A stretch of 46,532 nt of DNA from Planctomycetota bacterium (GTDB taxonomy: Bacteria; Planctomycetota; Planctomycetia; Gemmatales; Gemmataceae): contig QWPF01000011.1 in assembly GCA_003671255.1 (NCBI GenBank), positions 1 to 46,532 of the forward strand, read 5' to 3'. The notes beneath the pieces are model-generated. The model had not been told where the DNA came from. It saw nothing but the letters and a program-made list of their open reading frames with translations, and made no database searches. A program made the translations under genes and the position numbers. This document shows, piece by piece, positions 34,366 to 43,646 of this stretch. Positions within the stretch are counted from its first letter, which is position 1. The number at the start of each line of letters is the position of its first letter.

Positions 34366-36180
34366 CTACTTTCCCAATTGGGTTGCCAACTCTTCCACCT
34401 CGGTCACCATGCTATCCAACAACTTCAATCCCAATTCCCAGAAACCTGGGTCGTTCAAATCGATGTTCATCCTGGCAAGCAAATCCACAGGAGATTCGGA
34501 ACCACCACGCGATAACAAATCCATGTACTTGGGTACAAACGATTCTTTTTCCTGCTCGTACTTTTGCACCAAGGCGAAAACCAACAACTCACCAAAAGAA
34601 TAAGCATAACAATAAAAAGGCACATGAATAAAATGACCAATGTAGGACCACCAATAGCCATAGTTTTCCGAAAGATTAACCGAGTCGCCAAACATAGGCT
34701 GATTGGCTTCAGCCCATAGCGTGTTGAATCTTTCCGAAGAAAGCTCGCCTTCTTCTTTTCGAGCCTTGTGCATTTTCTGCTCGAACCGGGTGAGAACAAC
34801 CTGCCTGAAAACCGTAGCGAAACTATCTTCAAGTTTGCCACACAGTAGAGCCAACCTGACTTTGGGTTCTTGATACTTTTCGAGAAGTTTTTTAAAGACA
34901 AGCATTTCGCCAAAGACACTTGCAGTTTCAGCAGTGGTGAGAGGTGTATCACACTGGAGGTAGCCATTTTTCCGGGAAAGATATTGATGCAACCCATGGC
35001 CCAACTCATGAGCAAGGGTAGAAACATCGCGCATTTTCCCAGTGTAACTCATGAGAATATACGGATGAACAGAAGGTATTGCACTGGAAGAAAAAGCCCC
35101 ACCTCGCTTGCCTGGCCTTAACTCCGCATCAATCCAGTTCGCATCAAAAAACTGATCAATAATCTTGCCCGCCTCGGGCGAAAGTGCATGATAACTCTCA
35201 CGCACCAGCTTCGAAGCATCCTGCCACGAAACCAAAGGCATATCACCTTGTATCGGAGCGTAGCGGTCGTAATCCTCAAGCGAAGGTAAGCCAAGCAACC
35301 GCTTTTTCAATTTGTAATAGCGATGCACTGTTGCCCCATGCTTTTCAACCGAATCCATAAGGGCCTGAACCATTTCAGCAGAAGTCTCATTGGCAAGATG
35401 CCTTGAAGCCATGGGCGTGGGAAATTTTCTTACCTCGCAATCATTCTGATGATCGAGCACTAAGGTGTTAAATAGATACGAAAGCAATTTGTTTTGCTCT
35501 TTCAAACCCTTGGTAATCCCTTCTGCACCTGCTTTTCGAATGCTGCGGTCTGCATCGTAAAGCTTGGCATTTATTTGTTGGAACGAAAGTTTTTGTTCCA
35601 CACCATCTTGGGTGAAGGGATAAGTCATCGAGGCAACGGTTTCATCAAAGAGCCTAACAAATGCAGATCTGCCCGTGAGGGTTTTAACATCCACAACTTT
35701 TTCTTCAGGTTCAGAAAGGTAGTGGGGTTTCCAAGCACGCTTTTGCTCTAGGAAGTGTGCATACTTTAAAAGTTGCGGAGTTTTTGCGAGCCCCGTTGCA
35801 ACATCATTCGGAATTTGAATCAGTTCGAGATCAAAGAAGAGAAGGTGCTGGTTGATTTTAGTCCGGGTCTCACGAGTCTTCGCAACCAATGCCCCATGCG
35901 TTGCATCATCTGTTTTAGCAGCATGCACTAAAGAAGCATATATCGCTGGGCGATCCATGACCTCATACAAGGATTCAACCTGCTGGATGGCATGCAAAAG
36001 AAAGGCTGCATCCGTAAGTTTCAGCGTGCTGATCTTCCCTCGATACTGCGTTTCAAATTCCTGCGCCAGCCTCTGGGCTTCTGCAATATCCCGGTCCAAT
36101 TTCGGATCGATAATGCTGGCATACAAATCCGTAAGATTCCAAGCCACACCGTTGGCACCACCATTATTTTCAAGACTCAT
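34366..36180 (-). CDS. M3-family oligoendopeptidase (PepF-like)
   Basis: The product has 604 residues. I choose the ATG at 36180, with AAGGAT upstream, rather than the GTG at 36186. The zinc site HELGH lies in STLAHELGHGLHQYLSRKNG, followed about 25 residues later by the third ligand Glu in TAETASVFGEML. The long helical N-terminal region (WNLTDLYASIIDPKLDRDIA) is typical of the PepF/M3B group, and the length is normal. The enzyme degrades short peptides in the cytosol. The NUDIX gene follows in the same operon. Confidence 0.92.
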   Translation of the reverse strand: MSLENNGGANGVAWNLTDLYASIIDPKLDRDIAEAQRLAQEFETQYRGKISTLKLTDAAFLLHAIQQVESLYEVMDRPAIYASLVHAAKTDDATHGALVAKTRETRTKINQHLLFFDLELIQIPNDVATGLAKTPQLLKYAHFLEQKRAWKPHYLSEPEEKVVDVKTLTGRSAFVRLFDETVASMTYPFTQDGVEQKLSFQQINAKLYDADRSIRKAGAEGITKGLKEQNKLLSYLFNTLVLDHQNDCEVRKFPTPMASRHLANETSAEMVQALMDSVEKHGATVHRYYKLKKRLLGLPSLEDYDRYAPIQGDMPLVSWQDASKLVRESYHALSPEAGKIIDQFFDANWIDAELRPGKRGGAFSSSAIPSVHPYILMSYTGKMRDVSTLAHELGHGLHQYLSRKNGYLQCDTPLTTAETASVFGEMLVFKKLLEKYQEPKVRLALLCGKLEDSFATVFRQVVLTRFEQKMHKARKEEGELSSERFNTLWAEANQPMFGDSVNLSENYGYWWSYIGHFIHVPFYCYAYSFGELLVFALVQKYEQEKESFVPKYMDLLSRGGSESPVDLLARMNIDLNDPGFWELGLKLLDSMVTEVEELATQLGK

Positions 36181-36195
36181 TTGCACAATCCTTTA

Positions 36196-36889
36196 TTAGT
36201 CATTGATTCTTGGTTCTTTATCCCAACTCACCACCCGGACTCCGGGTTCTTCATTTAGAATATTAATCAGATTAAGAATGGCTTTCTGCTGATTCACAGG
36301 AGATACCATCTGGGCCGTGATTTCTATTTCTTTTAATGCCTCTTGCTTGGCAGTTATAAGAGACTTCAACAAAAGCGAAGGATTCGATTCCATAAACTTT
36401 ACAAACATATCTCTGATAGCAATGTTTTTTCCAAAGGTTATCACCACATTGATTTTGAAAACCATTTCTTCTTCAGAAAATCTTTCAAGATGCAAAACCC
36501 AGTTTGAGACCGGTCGAATAATCAAATGCACCAGCAAGATTGTAAAAGCACCACTCATTGCAAATCCCCAGTGCCCTGCCCCACACAAAGCACCAAAGCG
36601 TTGCTGCAGTATTCATCCCGCGAATATTAACCCCTTGCTTAATAATTACTCCACCGCCAAGAAATCCGATTCCACTGATAATATAAGAAGCAATCTTAGT
36701 GGGATCAGCAGAGCCACCACCTTCTTTTTGAAGCAAAAAAGTGAGCGACATAAATAAGGCAGAACCAACACAAACCAAGGCATTGGTACGAAGGCCTGCG
36801 GGATGTTGCCTGAATTCCCTTTCAAGCCCAATGAGTAACCCGAGGCCCAGCGCAGAATAAACATTCACGATGAAATCATAGTAATCCAT
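36196..36889 (-). pseudogene. MgtC/SapB-family membrane protein, single-base frameshift
   Basis: Two frames overlap to give one MgtC protein of about 230 residues. The first runs from the ATG at 36889 (MDYYDFIVNVYSALGLGLLI, then GLEREFRQHPAGLRTNALVC) through GIGFLGGGVIIKQGVNIRGMNTAATLW, the family hallmark. It then leaves the family pattern. The match resumes in the next frame as LCGAGHWGFAMSGAFTILLV and the C-terminal ACT-like domain (VFKINVVITFGKNIAIRDMF). The break at about 36580-36590 is explained by one extra T in the TTT of TGCTTTGTG. MgtC proteins are inner-membrane proteins linked to magnesium limitation and ATP synthase control. It may be a real pseudogene or an indel error. Confidence 0.85.
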
Positions 36890-37026
36890 AACCACTCTCT
36901 TCTTCCAAGTGCCCAGCAAAGAAACTTATTTTGTAACTTAGGGCTGGCATTAAAACTATTTTTGTTATGATAATGCCTGTTGGGCCGTTTGTATCCTAGG
37001 AAGTTATTTAATCAAGGCAGGAAGCA

Positions 37027-37740
37027 ATGGAATGGATTGTCCCCCTGGTCACATTGACCGGCATGGAAGTTGTTTTAGGAATCGACAATATTATCTTTCT
37101 TGCAATTCTTGCAGGTAAGCTCCCCAAGGAACAACGGGGCTACGCTAGGCAAATAGGCCTTGTCCTTGCATTGGGAACCCGCCTGCTACTGCTATTCAGC
37201 ATATCTTGGATTTTAAGCCTGCATCAAATTGTTTTCACCCTTCCAGAATGGGTCGCAAAAACAGAAGAAGCCAGAGAGATTTCTTGGAAAGACCTCATCC
37301 TCATTGCGGGCGGAATGTTCCTAATCGCAAAGAGTACATTCGAAATCCACCATAAGCTTGAATTGCACCCCGAAGGGCATCCCGATCATGAGTCCAACAC
37401 CAAGAGTAATTTTGCGATGGTGCTGCTACAAATAGCTGTGCTCGACATTGTATTTTCACTCGATTCGGTGATCACCGCAGTAGGGATGGTGCAGGAAATA
37501 GGCGTCATTATCACCGCAATGATCGTTACTGTAATGGTCATGATGGCTTTTGCAGGGCCCGTTAGCAACTTCGTTGAAAAACATCCCACCCTGAAAGTGC
37601 TTGCGCTTAGCTTTCTTATTCTTATCGGGGTTGTCCTAATGGCGGAAGGCATGGGGCAACACATCGACAAAGCTTATATTTACTTTGCAATGGGTTTCTC
37701 ATTTACTGTGGAAATGATCAACCTGCGAGTGCGAGGCTAA
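37027..37740 (+). CDS. TerC-family integral membrane protein
   Basis: The product has 237 residues with ATG start and AGGAAG upstream. About seven membrane helices are visible. The TerC hallmarks are GMEVVLGIDNIIFLAILAGK near the N-terminus and VLDIVFSLDSVITAVGM in the second half; the Asp residues in GIDN and SLDS are the conserved intramembrane acidic residues. A His-rich acidic loop (HHKLELHPEGHPDHE) lies between. TerC proteins are linked to manganese or metal-ion export or metalation of exported proteins; tellurite resistance is not implied by this gene alone. It is monocistronic and divergent from the mgtC-like gene. Confidence 0.92.
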   Translation: MEWIVPLVTLTGMEVVLGIDNIIFLAILAGKLPKEQRGYARQIGLVLALGTRLLLLFSISWILSLHQIVFTLPEWVAKTEEAREISWKDLILIAGGMFLIAKSTFEIHHKLELHPEGHPDHESNTKSNFAMVLLQIAVLDIVFSLDSVITAVGMVQEIGVIITAMIVTVMVMMAFAGPVSNFVEKHPTLKVLALSFLILIGVVLMAEGMGQHIDKAYIYFAMGFSFTVEMINLRVRG

Positions 37741-37746
37741 TCAATA

Positions 37747-38586
37747 TTAAGCAAGCAGTGGCGCAATTCGCTCACGGGCAAGTTTAGCTGCCTGGTCTGG
37801 ATCTTCAACATAGGGATAAAGTTCGATGGTTACCCATTCTTTATAACCCGTTGCCTTGATTGCCTCGATTGCTGCTTTAAAATCAATCGCTCCATCGCCC
37901 GGAATAAGGTGATGATGCACACGAGTATTTGCAATATCTTCAAGATGATAGTGCTTGATGTACTTTGCAAGCTTTGGAATAGTGCTGGCAGGATCATCAC
38001 CCACACAATACGAATGGCCGATATCAAAGTTGCATCCAACCATAGGAGACTTAATGTAACCCATGAATTCCAGAAACTGATCTGCAGTTTCAATCAACAA
38101 ACCGGGTTCGGGCTCTATCAGCAGCAAAACACCTTCTTTTTCAGCGTGCTCAATTACGGGCTTTAACATTTCGACAAATAACTTCAGCCCTGCATTCCAA
38201 GAGGCCCCAGCTTCAACCGGGCCGCCCGGTTCAGTTGTGATGCATGGTGCGCCCAATTCTTTCGCCATCGTTAAACAACGCATGGTGTGATCAATACGAA
38301 TCTGGCGGTAATGCTTATCCGGTTCAATCCAAGAAGGATACCAATAACGCTGTCTGGAATCATTCACCGCGTGCATCATGAAGGAATTGATGTTGGAAAT
38401 CGCAAGGTTGTTGGATTTAAGCGAATCACGAATGCCCTGCTTTTGTTCTTCAAGCATGAAGGCAGGCCAGGCATGAGGCACATCCGCCATGATTTCTATT
38501 CCTTGATAACCAAGCTTGCCAATCTTTTTAGCAGCATCGTTAAAGGAGAATCGCAAATAAGCATTACTACTAAAAGCTAGCTTCAT
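37747..38586 (-). CDS. Sugar phosphate isomerase/epimerase-like TIM-barrel protein
   Basis: The product has 279 residues. Its ATG overlaps the stop of the upstream inositol-phosphate-synthase-like gene (ATGA). It belongs to the xylose isomerase-like TIM-barrel/AP endonuclease 2 superfamily: KLAFSSNAYLRFSFNDAAKK, GYQGIEIMADVPHAW, Glu and His metal ligands in LLIEPEPGL, CNFDIGHSY, HYHLEDI and TIELYPY. Metal-dependent isomerisation or epimerisation of a sugar or cyclitol is likely. Coupling to the upstream gene suggests both act on an inositol-like compound. Related pairs occur near ebo-type metabolite clusters in other bacteria (recalled, not checked). Confidence 0.82.
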   Translation of the reverse strand: MKLAFSSNAYLRFSFNDAAKKIGKLGYQGIEIMADVPHAWPAFMLEEQKQGIRDSLKSNNLAISNINSFMMHAVNDSRQRYWYPSWIEPDKHYRQIRIDHTMRCLTMAKELGAPCITTEPGGPVEAGASWNAGLKLFVEMLKPVIEHAEKEGVLLLIEPEPGLLIETADQFLEFMGYIKSPMVGCNFDIGHSYCVGDDPASTIPKLAKYIKHYHLEDIANTRVHHHLIPGDGAIDFKAAIEAIKATGYKEWVTIELYPYVEDPDQAAKLARERIAPLLA

Positions 38587-39791
38587 GATTTTTCTCCGGT
38601 TTCTTCGACATAGTCGCGGAGCATTTCAAATTGCTGGAAGAAATCGTGATTGGTTTCGCCCATCGGCCCCTTAAAGAAGCAAGAAAGATGACGCATGATG
38701 CCGGATTCGCCCCTGCGTTTTGCGAACAGTGCAAACCTTGCAAGATCAATCACCAAAGGGGCGGCCAAAATAGAATCGCAGCCCTGCCAAATGAATTGAA
38801 GAATCATCGGGGTACCAAGAAACCCTTGATAATGAATATGATTCCAAGCAGTTTTCCAATCATCCATCGAAGGAATATATTCGATGGTGACCAAGGTCTG
38901 TGGCTTATAGCCAACGATCGAGGAAATTACTTGATCCTTGGTTTTGATTTTGGAAGCCTTGTTGGCGGGATCATCGAGGACAATACCATCGCGATTGCCA
39001 AAGATATTATGACCAACCCAGCTAAGAATCTTCCAGTTGCGCAGTGCAAACATGGGAGCGAGCACAGATTTCATCAGCGTTTCGCCTGTCTTGCCATCCT
39101 GCCCTGCAAGAGGTGAACCCTTGATTTTTGCGAGTTCTTGAATGGCAGGGAATGAAGCGCCCAGCGATGGGGTAAAATTAACAAAGGGCATTCCCAGATC
39201 AACCGCAGCCCAAGCATACATGGAACTGGTGGGAAGAACATTTTCGCCTGCATCCAAAGCAGCATTCATTGCTTTAAGAGTTTCATGCTGAACACCGGTT
39301 TGAAAAGGTGGTTCGGTAGAAGCCACGCTCATCACAACCACATGCTCGAGATCATTTGCTTTTTGAAAGTGTTTTAGATCGGCTTGAATGCGTTCGATGG
39401 TTTGACGGGGGGTTTCTTTAACATTCGCTTTTTCTAAATCAGCCATCTTCGCTATGGTTGATCCCGATTCAACCGCAGAGCCTGGCTTAATATTCTTGCT
39501 CCATTCTGCAAGATCCTTCTCTGAACCTGCGAGCATTGCTGCATCAAATATTTTCGCCTTCAGATGTAATTCCTTGGCCGTCTCTACAAAAGAACCCTTG
39601 CGGATTTCATGGCCACCCACCACAAACGAATCTAAAGCATCCAGCTTCAAAGTTTCAAATAGAGGTAACTCGGTCACCAACGATGTGGTGTCAGAAAGCT
39701 TGTTGCGAATTGCTGCAAGGCCCAGCGCTGCAGTTGTTCCAACGCCGCCACATGCACCTATCAACCATAGACCCACTTTTTTCTTAGCCAT
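38583..39791 (-). CDS. Inositol-3-phosphate synthase-like (Ino1 family) NAD enzyme
   Basis: The product has 402 residues. The ATG at 39791 has GGAG about 10 bases upstream; the frame opens 11 codons earlier. The NAD-binding Rossmann motif is VGLWLIGACGGVGTTAALGL. Ino1-family segments follow: NVLPTSSMYAWAAVDLGMPF, FTPSLGASFPAI, the GKTGETLMKSVLAPMFALRN stretch containing the conserved Lys, and GHNIFGNRDGIVLDDPANKA. The Ino1 reaction converts glucose-6-phosphate to inositol-3-phosphate through bound NAD. This protein may be a divergent member making a related carbocycle. It is translationally coupled to the TIM-barrel gene. Confidence 0.85.
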   Translation of the reverse strand: MAKKKVGLWLIGACGGVGTTAALGLAAIRNKLSDTTSLVTELPLFETLKLDALDSFVVGGHEIRKGSFVETAKELHLKAKIFDAAMLAGSEKDLAEWSKNIKPGSAVESGSTIAKMADLEKANVKETPRQTIERIQADLKHFQKANDLEHVVVMSVASTEPPFQTGVQHETLKAMNAALDAGENVLPTSSMYAWAAVDLGMPFVNFTPSLGASFPAIQELAKIKGSPLAGQDGKTGETLMKSVLAPMFALRNWKILSWVGHNIFGNRDGIVLDDPANKASKIKTKDQVISSIVGYKPQTLVTIEYIPSMDDWKTAWNHIHYQGFLGTPMILQFIWQGCDSILAAPLVIDLARFALFAKRRGESGIMRHLSCFFKGPMGETNHDFFQQFEMLRDYVEETGEKS

Positions 39792-39987
39792 GAAATTCAG
39801 CTCCAATGATGATTTAAATATCAAAAGGAAGGATAGTTAAAGTGGCAGCCTGCCAAGCATTATCAAACACACAAGTGTTATTATCAGAACCGCATACCCA
39901 TAGGGCAAGCATGAACAATGATATGAAATAATCTTTAGAGTGCTACAATAATCATAAGATAGTATTTTCCCCGCTGTGGAGTCATGA

Positions 39988-41253
39988 ATGTCTGCAGATA
40001 ATTCCATATTTTGTTCGATTGACGAAGCGCTTGAAGAACTCCGGCAAGGCCGGCTTATCGTTGTTGTTGATGATCTAAATCGTGAAAATGAAGGCGATTT
40101 AGTCATCGCTGCAGAGAAAGCCACCCCAGAAAACATCAACTTTATGATGCGTAACGGCTGTGGGCTGGTTTGCCTGGCTATGTCGACAGCCATTTGCAAC
40201 CGTTTAAACCTCGATGTACTGCCTTCACCTTATTCCGAAGGCATAAGCACCCCATTTACGCCTTATATAGATGCCCGCACAGGCATCACAACAGGAACAT
40301 CCTCATTTGATCGGGCCCGCACGGTGCAAGTTGCGATCGATGAAAACTCCACTCCCAGCGATTTGATTCAGGGCAAAGGCCATGTGCCAGGCCTTAAGGC
40401 ACGCGATGGAGGGGTACTCGTCCGGGCAGGCCATACCGAGGGTAGCGTCGATCTTGCTAGGCTTGCAGGCCTCAAAGAAGCCGCAGTTATTTGTGAAGTT
40501 GTAAACCCCGATGGTAGCATGGCACGAGTAGCAGATTTGATTCCTTACTGCAAAAAACATGGTCTTAAAATGTGCACCATCGAAGACCTGATCAAACACC
40601 GCAGACAACGAGAAAAATTAATCCGCAGAGAAATCGAACTCAAACTTCCTACAAAACTAGGCAACTTTGATCTCATCGCTTATTCTTCCGTGGTTGACCC
40701 TGAACCGCATTTGGCTTTGTGCGCGGGGGGAGTTGGAGTTTCAACCAATGGCCAAGTTGCGATTCAAGCAGATCCTGTACTGGTGCGTATTCATAGCCAG
40801 TGCTTAACAGGCGATATTTTCGATAGCTTGCTATGCGATTGCGGCTCGCAGTTGCATCATGCCATGCGCCAAATCGAAAAAGTGGGTAAAGGGGTGCTTC
40901 TTTACATGAGGCAGGAAGGGCGTGGCATAGGCCTGCTTTCCAAATTAAAGGCTTACAAACTTCAACAGGAAGAAGGCTTAGACACCGTAGAAGCCAATCA
41001 GAAGCTGGGATTTGGAGCTGATTTGAGGCATTATGGCATTGGAGCGCAAATTCTCAACGATCTGGGAATCCGGGACATAAAGCTGCTTACCAACAATCCG
41101 AAAAAAGTCGTCGGCCTTGATGGTTATGGGTTGAGGATCACCGAGCGGATTCCCATTCAGATACTTGCCAACGATAATAATCGGCGCTACCTAGAAACGA
41201 AAAAAAACAAACTAGGTCACATTCTTGATGGCACGAATTTAAAAGAAGAATAA
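39988..41253 (+). CDS. ribBA: Bifunctional 3,4-dihydroxy-2-butanone-4-phosphate synthase / GTP cyclohydrolase II
   Basis: The product has 421 residues; ATG at 39988 with GGAG upstream. Residues 1-205 are the RibB domain: VVVDDLNRENEGDLVIAAEK, then the RAGHTEGSVDLARLAG active-site loop. Residues about 215-421 are the RibA domain: IHSQCLTGDIFDSLLCDCGS with the three zinc-binding cysteines, then MRQEGRGIGLLSKLKAYKLQ. The protein makes the two starting compounds of riboflavin synthesis, from ribulose-5-phosphate and GTP. It is full length with intact motifs. No FMN riboswitch is seen upstream, and no other rib genes are nearby. Confidence 0.96.
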   Translation: MSADNSIFCSIDEALEELRQGRLIVVVDDLNRENEGDLVIAAEKATPENINFMMRNGCGLVCLAMSTAICNRLNLDVLPSPYSEGISTPFTPYIDARTGITTGTSSFDRARTVQVAIDENSTPSDLIQGKGHVPGLKARDGGVLVRAGHTEGSVDLARLAGLKEAAVICEVVNPDGSMARVADLIPYCKKHGLKMCTIEDLIKHRRQREKLIRREIELKLPTKLGNFDLIAYSSVVDPEPHLALCAGGVGVSTNGQVAIQADPVLVRIHSQCLTGDIFDSLLCDCGSQLHHAMRQIEKVGKGVLLYMRQEGRGIGLLSKLKAYKLQQEEGLDTVEANQKLGFGADLRHYGIGAQILNDLGIRDIKLLTNNPKKVVGLDGYGLRITERIPIQILANDNNRRYLETKKNKLGHILDGTNLKEE

Positions 41254-41256
41254 AGA

Positions 41257-42726
41257 TTAACGCCCGCCCGGCTTGGGAGCAGCGACCGGCATAGAAACAC
41301 CCCGGTAAAGTACGATCTCTTTAACCTTCCAATCGGGAGGGGTATTTTCATCTGCTTTTTCCTCGCCTGTAACCACAAACGCAGCCTGCACCAGATATTT
41401 CGGAAATAACAACATCAAGCAATCAAACTCAAATTCAATTTTACCTGCTTCATTTCGATAACGCGGCACCGTTCCGTTTTCTACCCTTATCCAAGCCCCA
41501 CCACCAGAAATCTGCATGGGCGGAGTATGATCAGTCATTGGCCTGAAAGCCTTTGCGAGAAGGTCAAGAATCCCCACTTTCATGATGGGGTCAGACCAGA
41601 AGTTTTCACCAACACGAACAAACTTCCCATCGAATAACTGTTGCGAAGCAGCAAGGAACGCCTGGCGTTCAGGAGATTCAGCAGCTTGGAGAAGTGCCCC
41701 GCCAACGACACCCAATTCCAAAGGAATCGTAGGCACAAAGCCTTTGAGTATTTGCTGGCGGTCTTTTAGCTCTGCAATGCCATATACTGCAGGTTCCCAG
41801 ACTTTATTGGCCACCGCCATGCACCAGCTAGCGGCAAATTCCATTGCAGAAACAGAAAGCTCAAACTTCTTGCGCGACTCATCGTTTGTTTTAAGCTTTT
41901 GCGTCATTCCCGAACCATCCACAATGACTTGCCATTGCCGGCCTTTGAATCCACCTGTCGGGCTTTCCTGACCCAGAGCAGTTACTGCAACTTCCATCAT
42001 GCCATCGGGTAAGTCTATTTGATAAACAAGCCTTACAAGATACCCACCCATTTCATAAACAGGGGAGCTGGCAGATTTCAAACTAAACTTGGTTGATGTA
42101 TCACCAGCAAACTGAATCAATCGCACATAATCCTTTGCTTTGAATGCAGAGTAAGCACCTTTAGCAAGGGGATCGGCTGCAATATTGTAAGTGATTTCGA
42201 AAGTGGTTCTAAGATTGGAATCTTCAGAAGGTCGCGGAGGCTTCAAGGTAAGTAAGAACGCCTTGTCAACCTCACCCTTTGCGATGACCCCAAGCCATTG
42301 TTTGACAAAAGTATCCGCTTGATTTCTAACCGCAAAGTAAGTGCCCGCAAAATTCGCAAGGTAGCACAGAATAAAAATGGCAGTAATTTGCATCGACCAA
42401 AGAGAGAGCTTTTCTCCACCCATGGTGTTATCAGAAGCCCTGATGCGGCTGTAAGCAAAGAAGCTTAAAAGGATTGAAAAAGCGGGCCAGAAAATAACCC
42501 AAGGCGACATGATCCAAGGCGTACCAACAAGAAACGCTGCAACGAATCCCCCCGAAAGGGTAAGCACAAATAAGCCACCAAGCACTGCGCCAAGAATCGC
42601 CAGAATCGATACCGATTTGTAGCCATCATCCTGATCACTGGGAATGGAATCAGTAAAAACAGGTTCACCCGGGAAAGAAGAATATTTCCCTGATGAACCC
42701 TTTGGTTTTTCGGTGGAATCACTCAT
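41257..42726 (-). CDS. Conserved planctomycete-type membrane protein of unknown function
   Basis: The product has 489 residues, ATG start with GGGGGAG upstream. The first 35 residues are hydrophilic and probably cytoplasmic. Three to four membrane helices occupy about 36-160 (SILAILGAVLGGLFVLTLSG; WIMSPWVIFWPAFSILLSFF; MQITAIFILCYLANFAGTYF). The remaining 330 residues are soluble and of mixed structure, with no motif I recognise; part may fold as two similar alpha/beta modules (FVKQWLGVIAKGEVDKAFLL near 150 resembles an NTF2-like start). It lies 42 bases downstream of rpoZ on the same strand, so it may be co-transcribed with the gmk-rpoZ run. It ends 4 bases from the convergent ribBA. Confidence 0.65.
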   Translation of the reverse strand: MSDSTEKPKGSSGKYSSFPGEPVFTDSIPSDQDDGYKSVSILAILGAVLGGLFVLTLSGGFVAAFLVGTPWIMSPWVIFWPAFSILLSFFAYSRIRASDNTMGGEKLSLWSMQITAIFILCYLANFAGTYFAVRNQADTFVKQWLGVIAKGEVDKAFLLTLKPPRPSEDSNLRTTFEITYNIAADPLAKGAYSAFKAKDYVRLIQFAGDTSTKFSLKSASSPVYEMGGYLVRLVYQIDLPDGMMEVAVTALGQESPTGGFKGRQWQVIVDGSGMTQKLKTNDESRKKFELSVSAMEFAASWCMAVANKVWEPAVYGIAELKDRQQILKGFVPTIPLELGVVGGALLQAAESPERQAFLAASQQLFDGKFVRVGENFWSDPIMKVGILDLLAKAFRPMTDHTPPMQISGGGAWIRVENGTVPRYRNEAGKIEFEFDCLMLLFPKYLVQAAFVVTGEEKADENTPPDWKVKEIVLYRGVSMPVAAPKPGGR

Positions 42727-42768
42727 TCAACCAACTCCCCCGGACGAGCCCTTCCTTAATCATCCCAT

Positions 42769-43050
42769 TTAATCAGCGCCTAATTCACCTGAAATATCAC
42801 CTTCCATCGCTCTGCGTGTGGCATCCATTTCGTTCTTCGCACGAGCTTGTATTGCGCCCGTCTTATCGAGGAAGATTTTGTCATCGAGAATTTCTTGTAA
42901 CACAATTGCCATCTTGTCGGTATGGCGGGTATTCACCAAAGGCTTTGCGCCTTGGCTAAGCATTGCAAGCCTTTTTTGAATCATGGTGGAAAGCTTAAAG
43001 CGGCCACCAACTCGGTTAACAATGGCTTCTTCCTTAAGTTCATCTAGCAT
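42769..43050 (-). CDS. rpoZ: DNA-directed RNA polymerase omega subunit
   Basis: The product has 93 residues. I choose the ATG at 43050, because AAAGG lies about 8 bases upstream; ATG 43056 and GTG 43059 in the same frame are too close to that site. The omega signature is present: [20 protein letters not shown], then [20 protein letters not shown]. Omega stabilises the beta-prime subunit in the RNA polymerase core. The gene directly follows gmk (5-base gap from the chosen start), the common bacterial order. Confidence 0.9.
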   Translation of the reverse strand: MLDELKEEAIVNRVGGRFKLSTMIQKRLAMLSQGAKPLVNTRHTDKMAIVLQEILDDKIFLDKTGAIQARAKNEMDATRRAMEGDISGELGAD

Positions 43051-43055
43051 TAGCA

Positions 43056-43646
43056 TCACCTTTCTAAAAACAATGGTCGAACAAAATCCTTGATTTTTAC
43101 TACAGCTTTTTCCAAGTCATCATTGACAACTTTGAAATCATACTCCGCTGCCTGTTCCATCTCTTGCTTCGCACTTGCCAACCTTTTGACAAGCGTTTCT
43201 TCGGTCTCGGTACCACGGGCTCGAAGCCTAGCTTCGCACGCCTTCATATCTGGAGGCACCACAAAAATACTTTTACTCACCGCACCTGTCTTGCGAATCT
43301 GACCCGCTCCCTGCACATCGATTTCTAGTACAACTCCTGCGCCGCGCATTCTTCGCGCATCCACCTCAGAGATTAATGTACCATAATAGTTGCCATAAAC
43401 CTCGGCCCATTCAAGAAAAGATCCCTTTGCAACTTCTTCTTGGAACATCTCCTTGCTCCAGAAAAAGTAATCAACACCATCCACTTCAAACGATCTCTTT
43501 TTGCGGGTGGTTGCAGAAATCGCACCCTCTAAAGTCATCGATTTATCTTTAAGCAACTCCTTGACCAGGGTCGATTTCCCGCTGCCACTCGGCCCTGATA
43601 TTATAATCAATGGCCCCCGAAAAGCTTGTTTGGTGCTATTCGACAT
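43056..43646 (-). CDS. gmk: Guanylate kinase
   Basis: The product has 196 residues. The P-loop is [19 protein letters not shown]; the GMP-binding part has [20 protein letters not shown] and [14 protein letters not shown]; the lid region is [17 protein letters not shown]. It phosphorylates GMP to GDP with ATP in the cytosol. Its start overlaps the yicC-like gene by 11 bases and it is followed closely by rpoZ, so it is in one operon with both. Confidence 0.96.
   Translation of the reverse strand: MSNSTKQAFRGPLIIISGPSGSGKSTLVKELLKDKSMTLEGAISATTRKKRSFEVDGVDYFFWSKEMFQEEVAKGSFLEWAEVYGNYYGTLISEVDARRMRGAGVVLEIDVQGAGQIRKTGAVSKSIFVVPPDMKACEARLRARGTETEETLVKRLASAKQEMEQAAEYDFKVVNDDLEKAVVKIKDFVRPLFLER

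Noticed and set aside
36890-37026. Possible manganese (yybP-ykoY) riboswitch before the TerC gene
   Set aside because: The conserved GGGGAGTAG-type core is missing. Only a 7-bp inverted pair (GGCATTA/TAATGCC) with an 18-base loop is present.
39792-39987. FMN riboswitch before ribBA
   Set aside because: None of the conserved RFN-element segments could be found in this short leader.
39837-40199. 120-residue minus-strand ORF
   Set aside because: It is antisense to the start of ribBA, has Ser-rich translation and no ribosome binding site.
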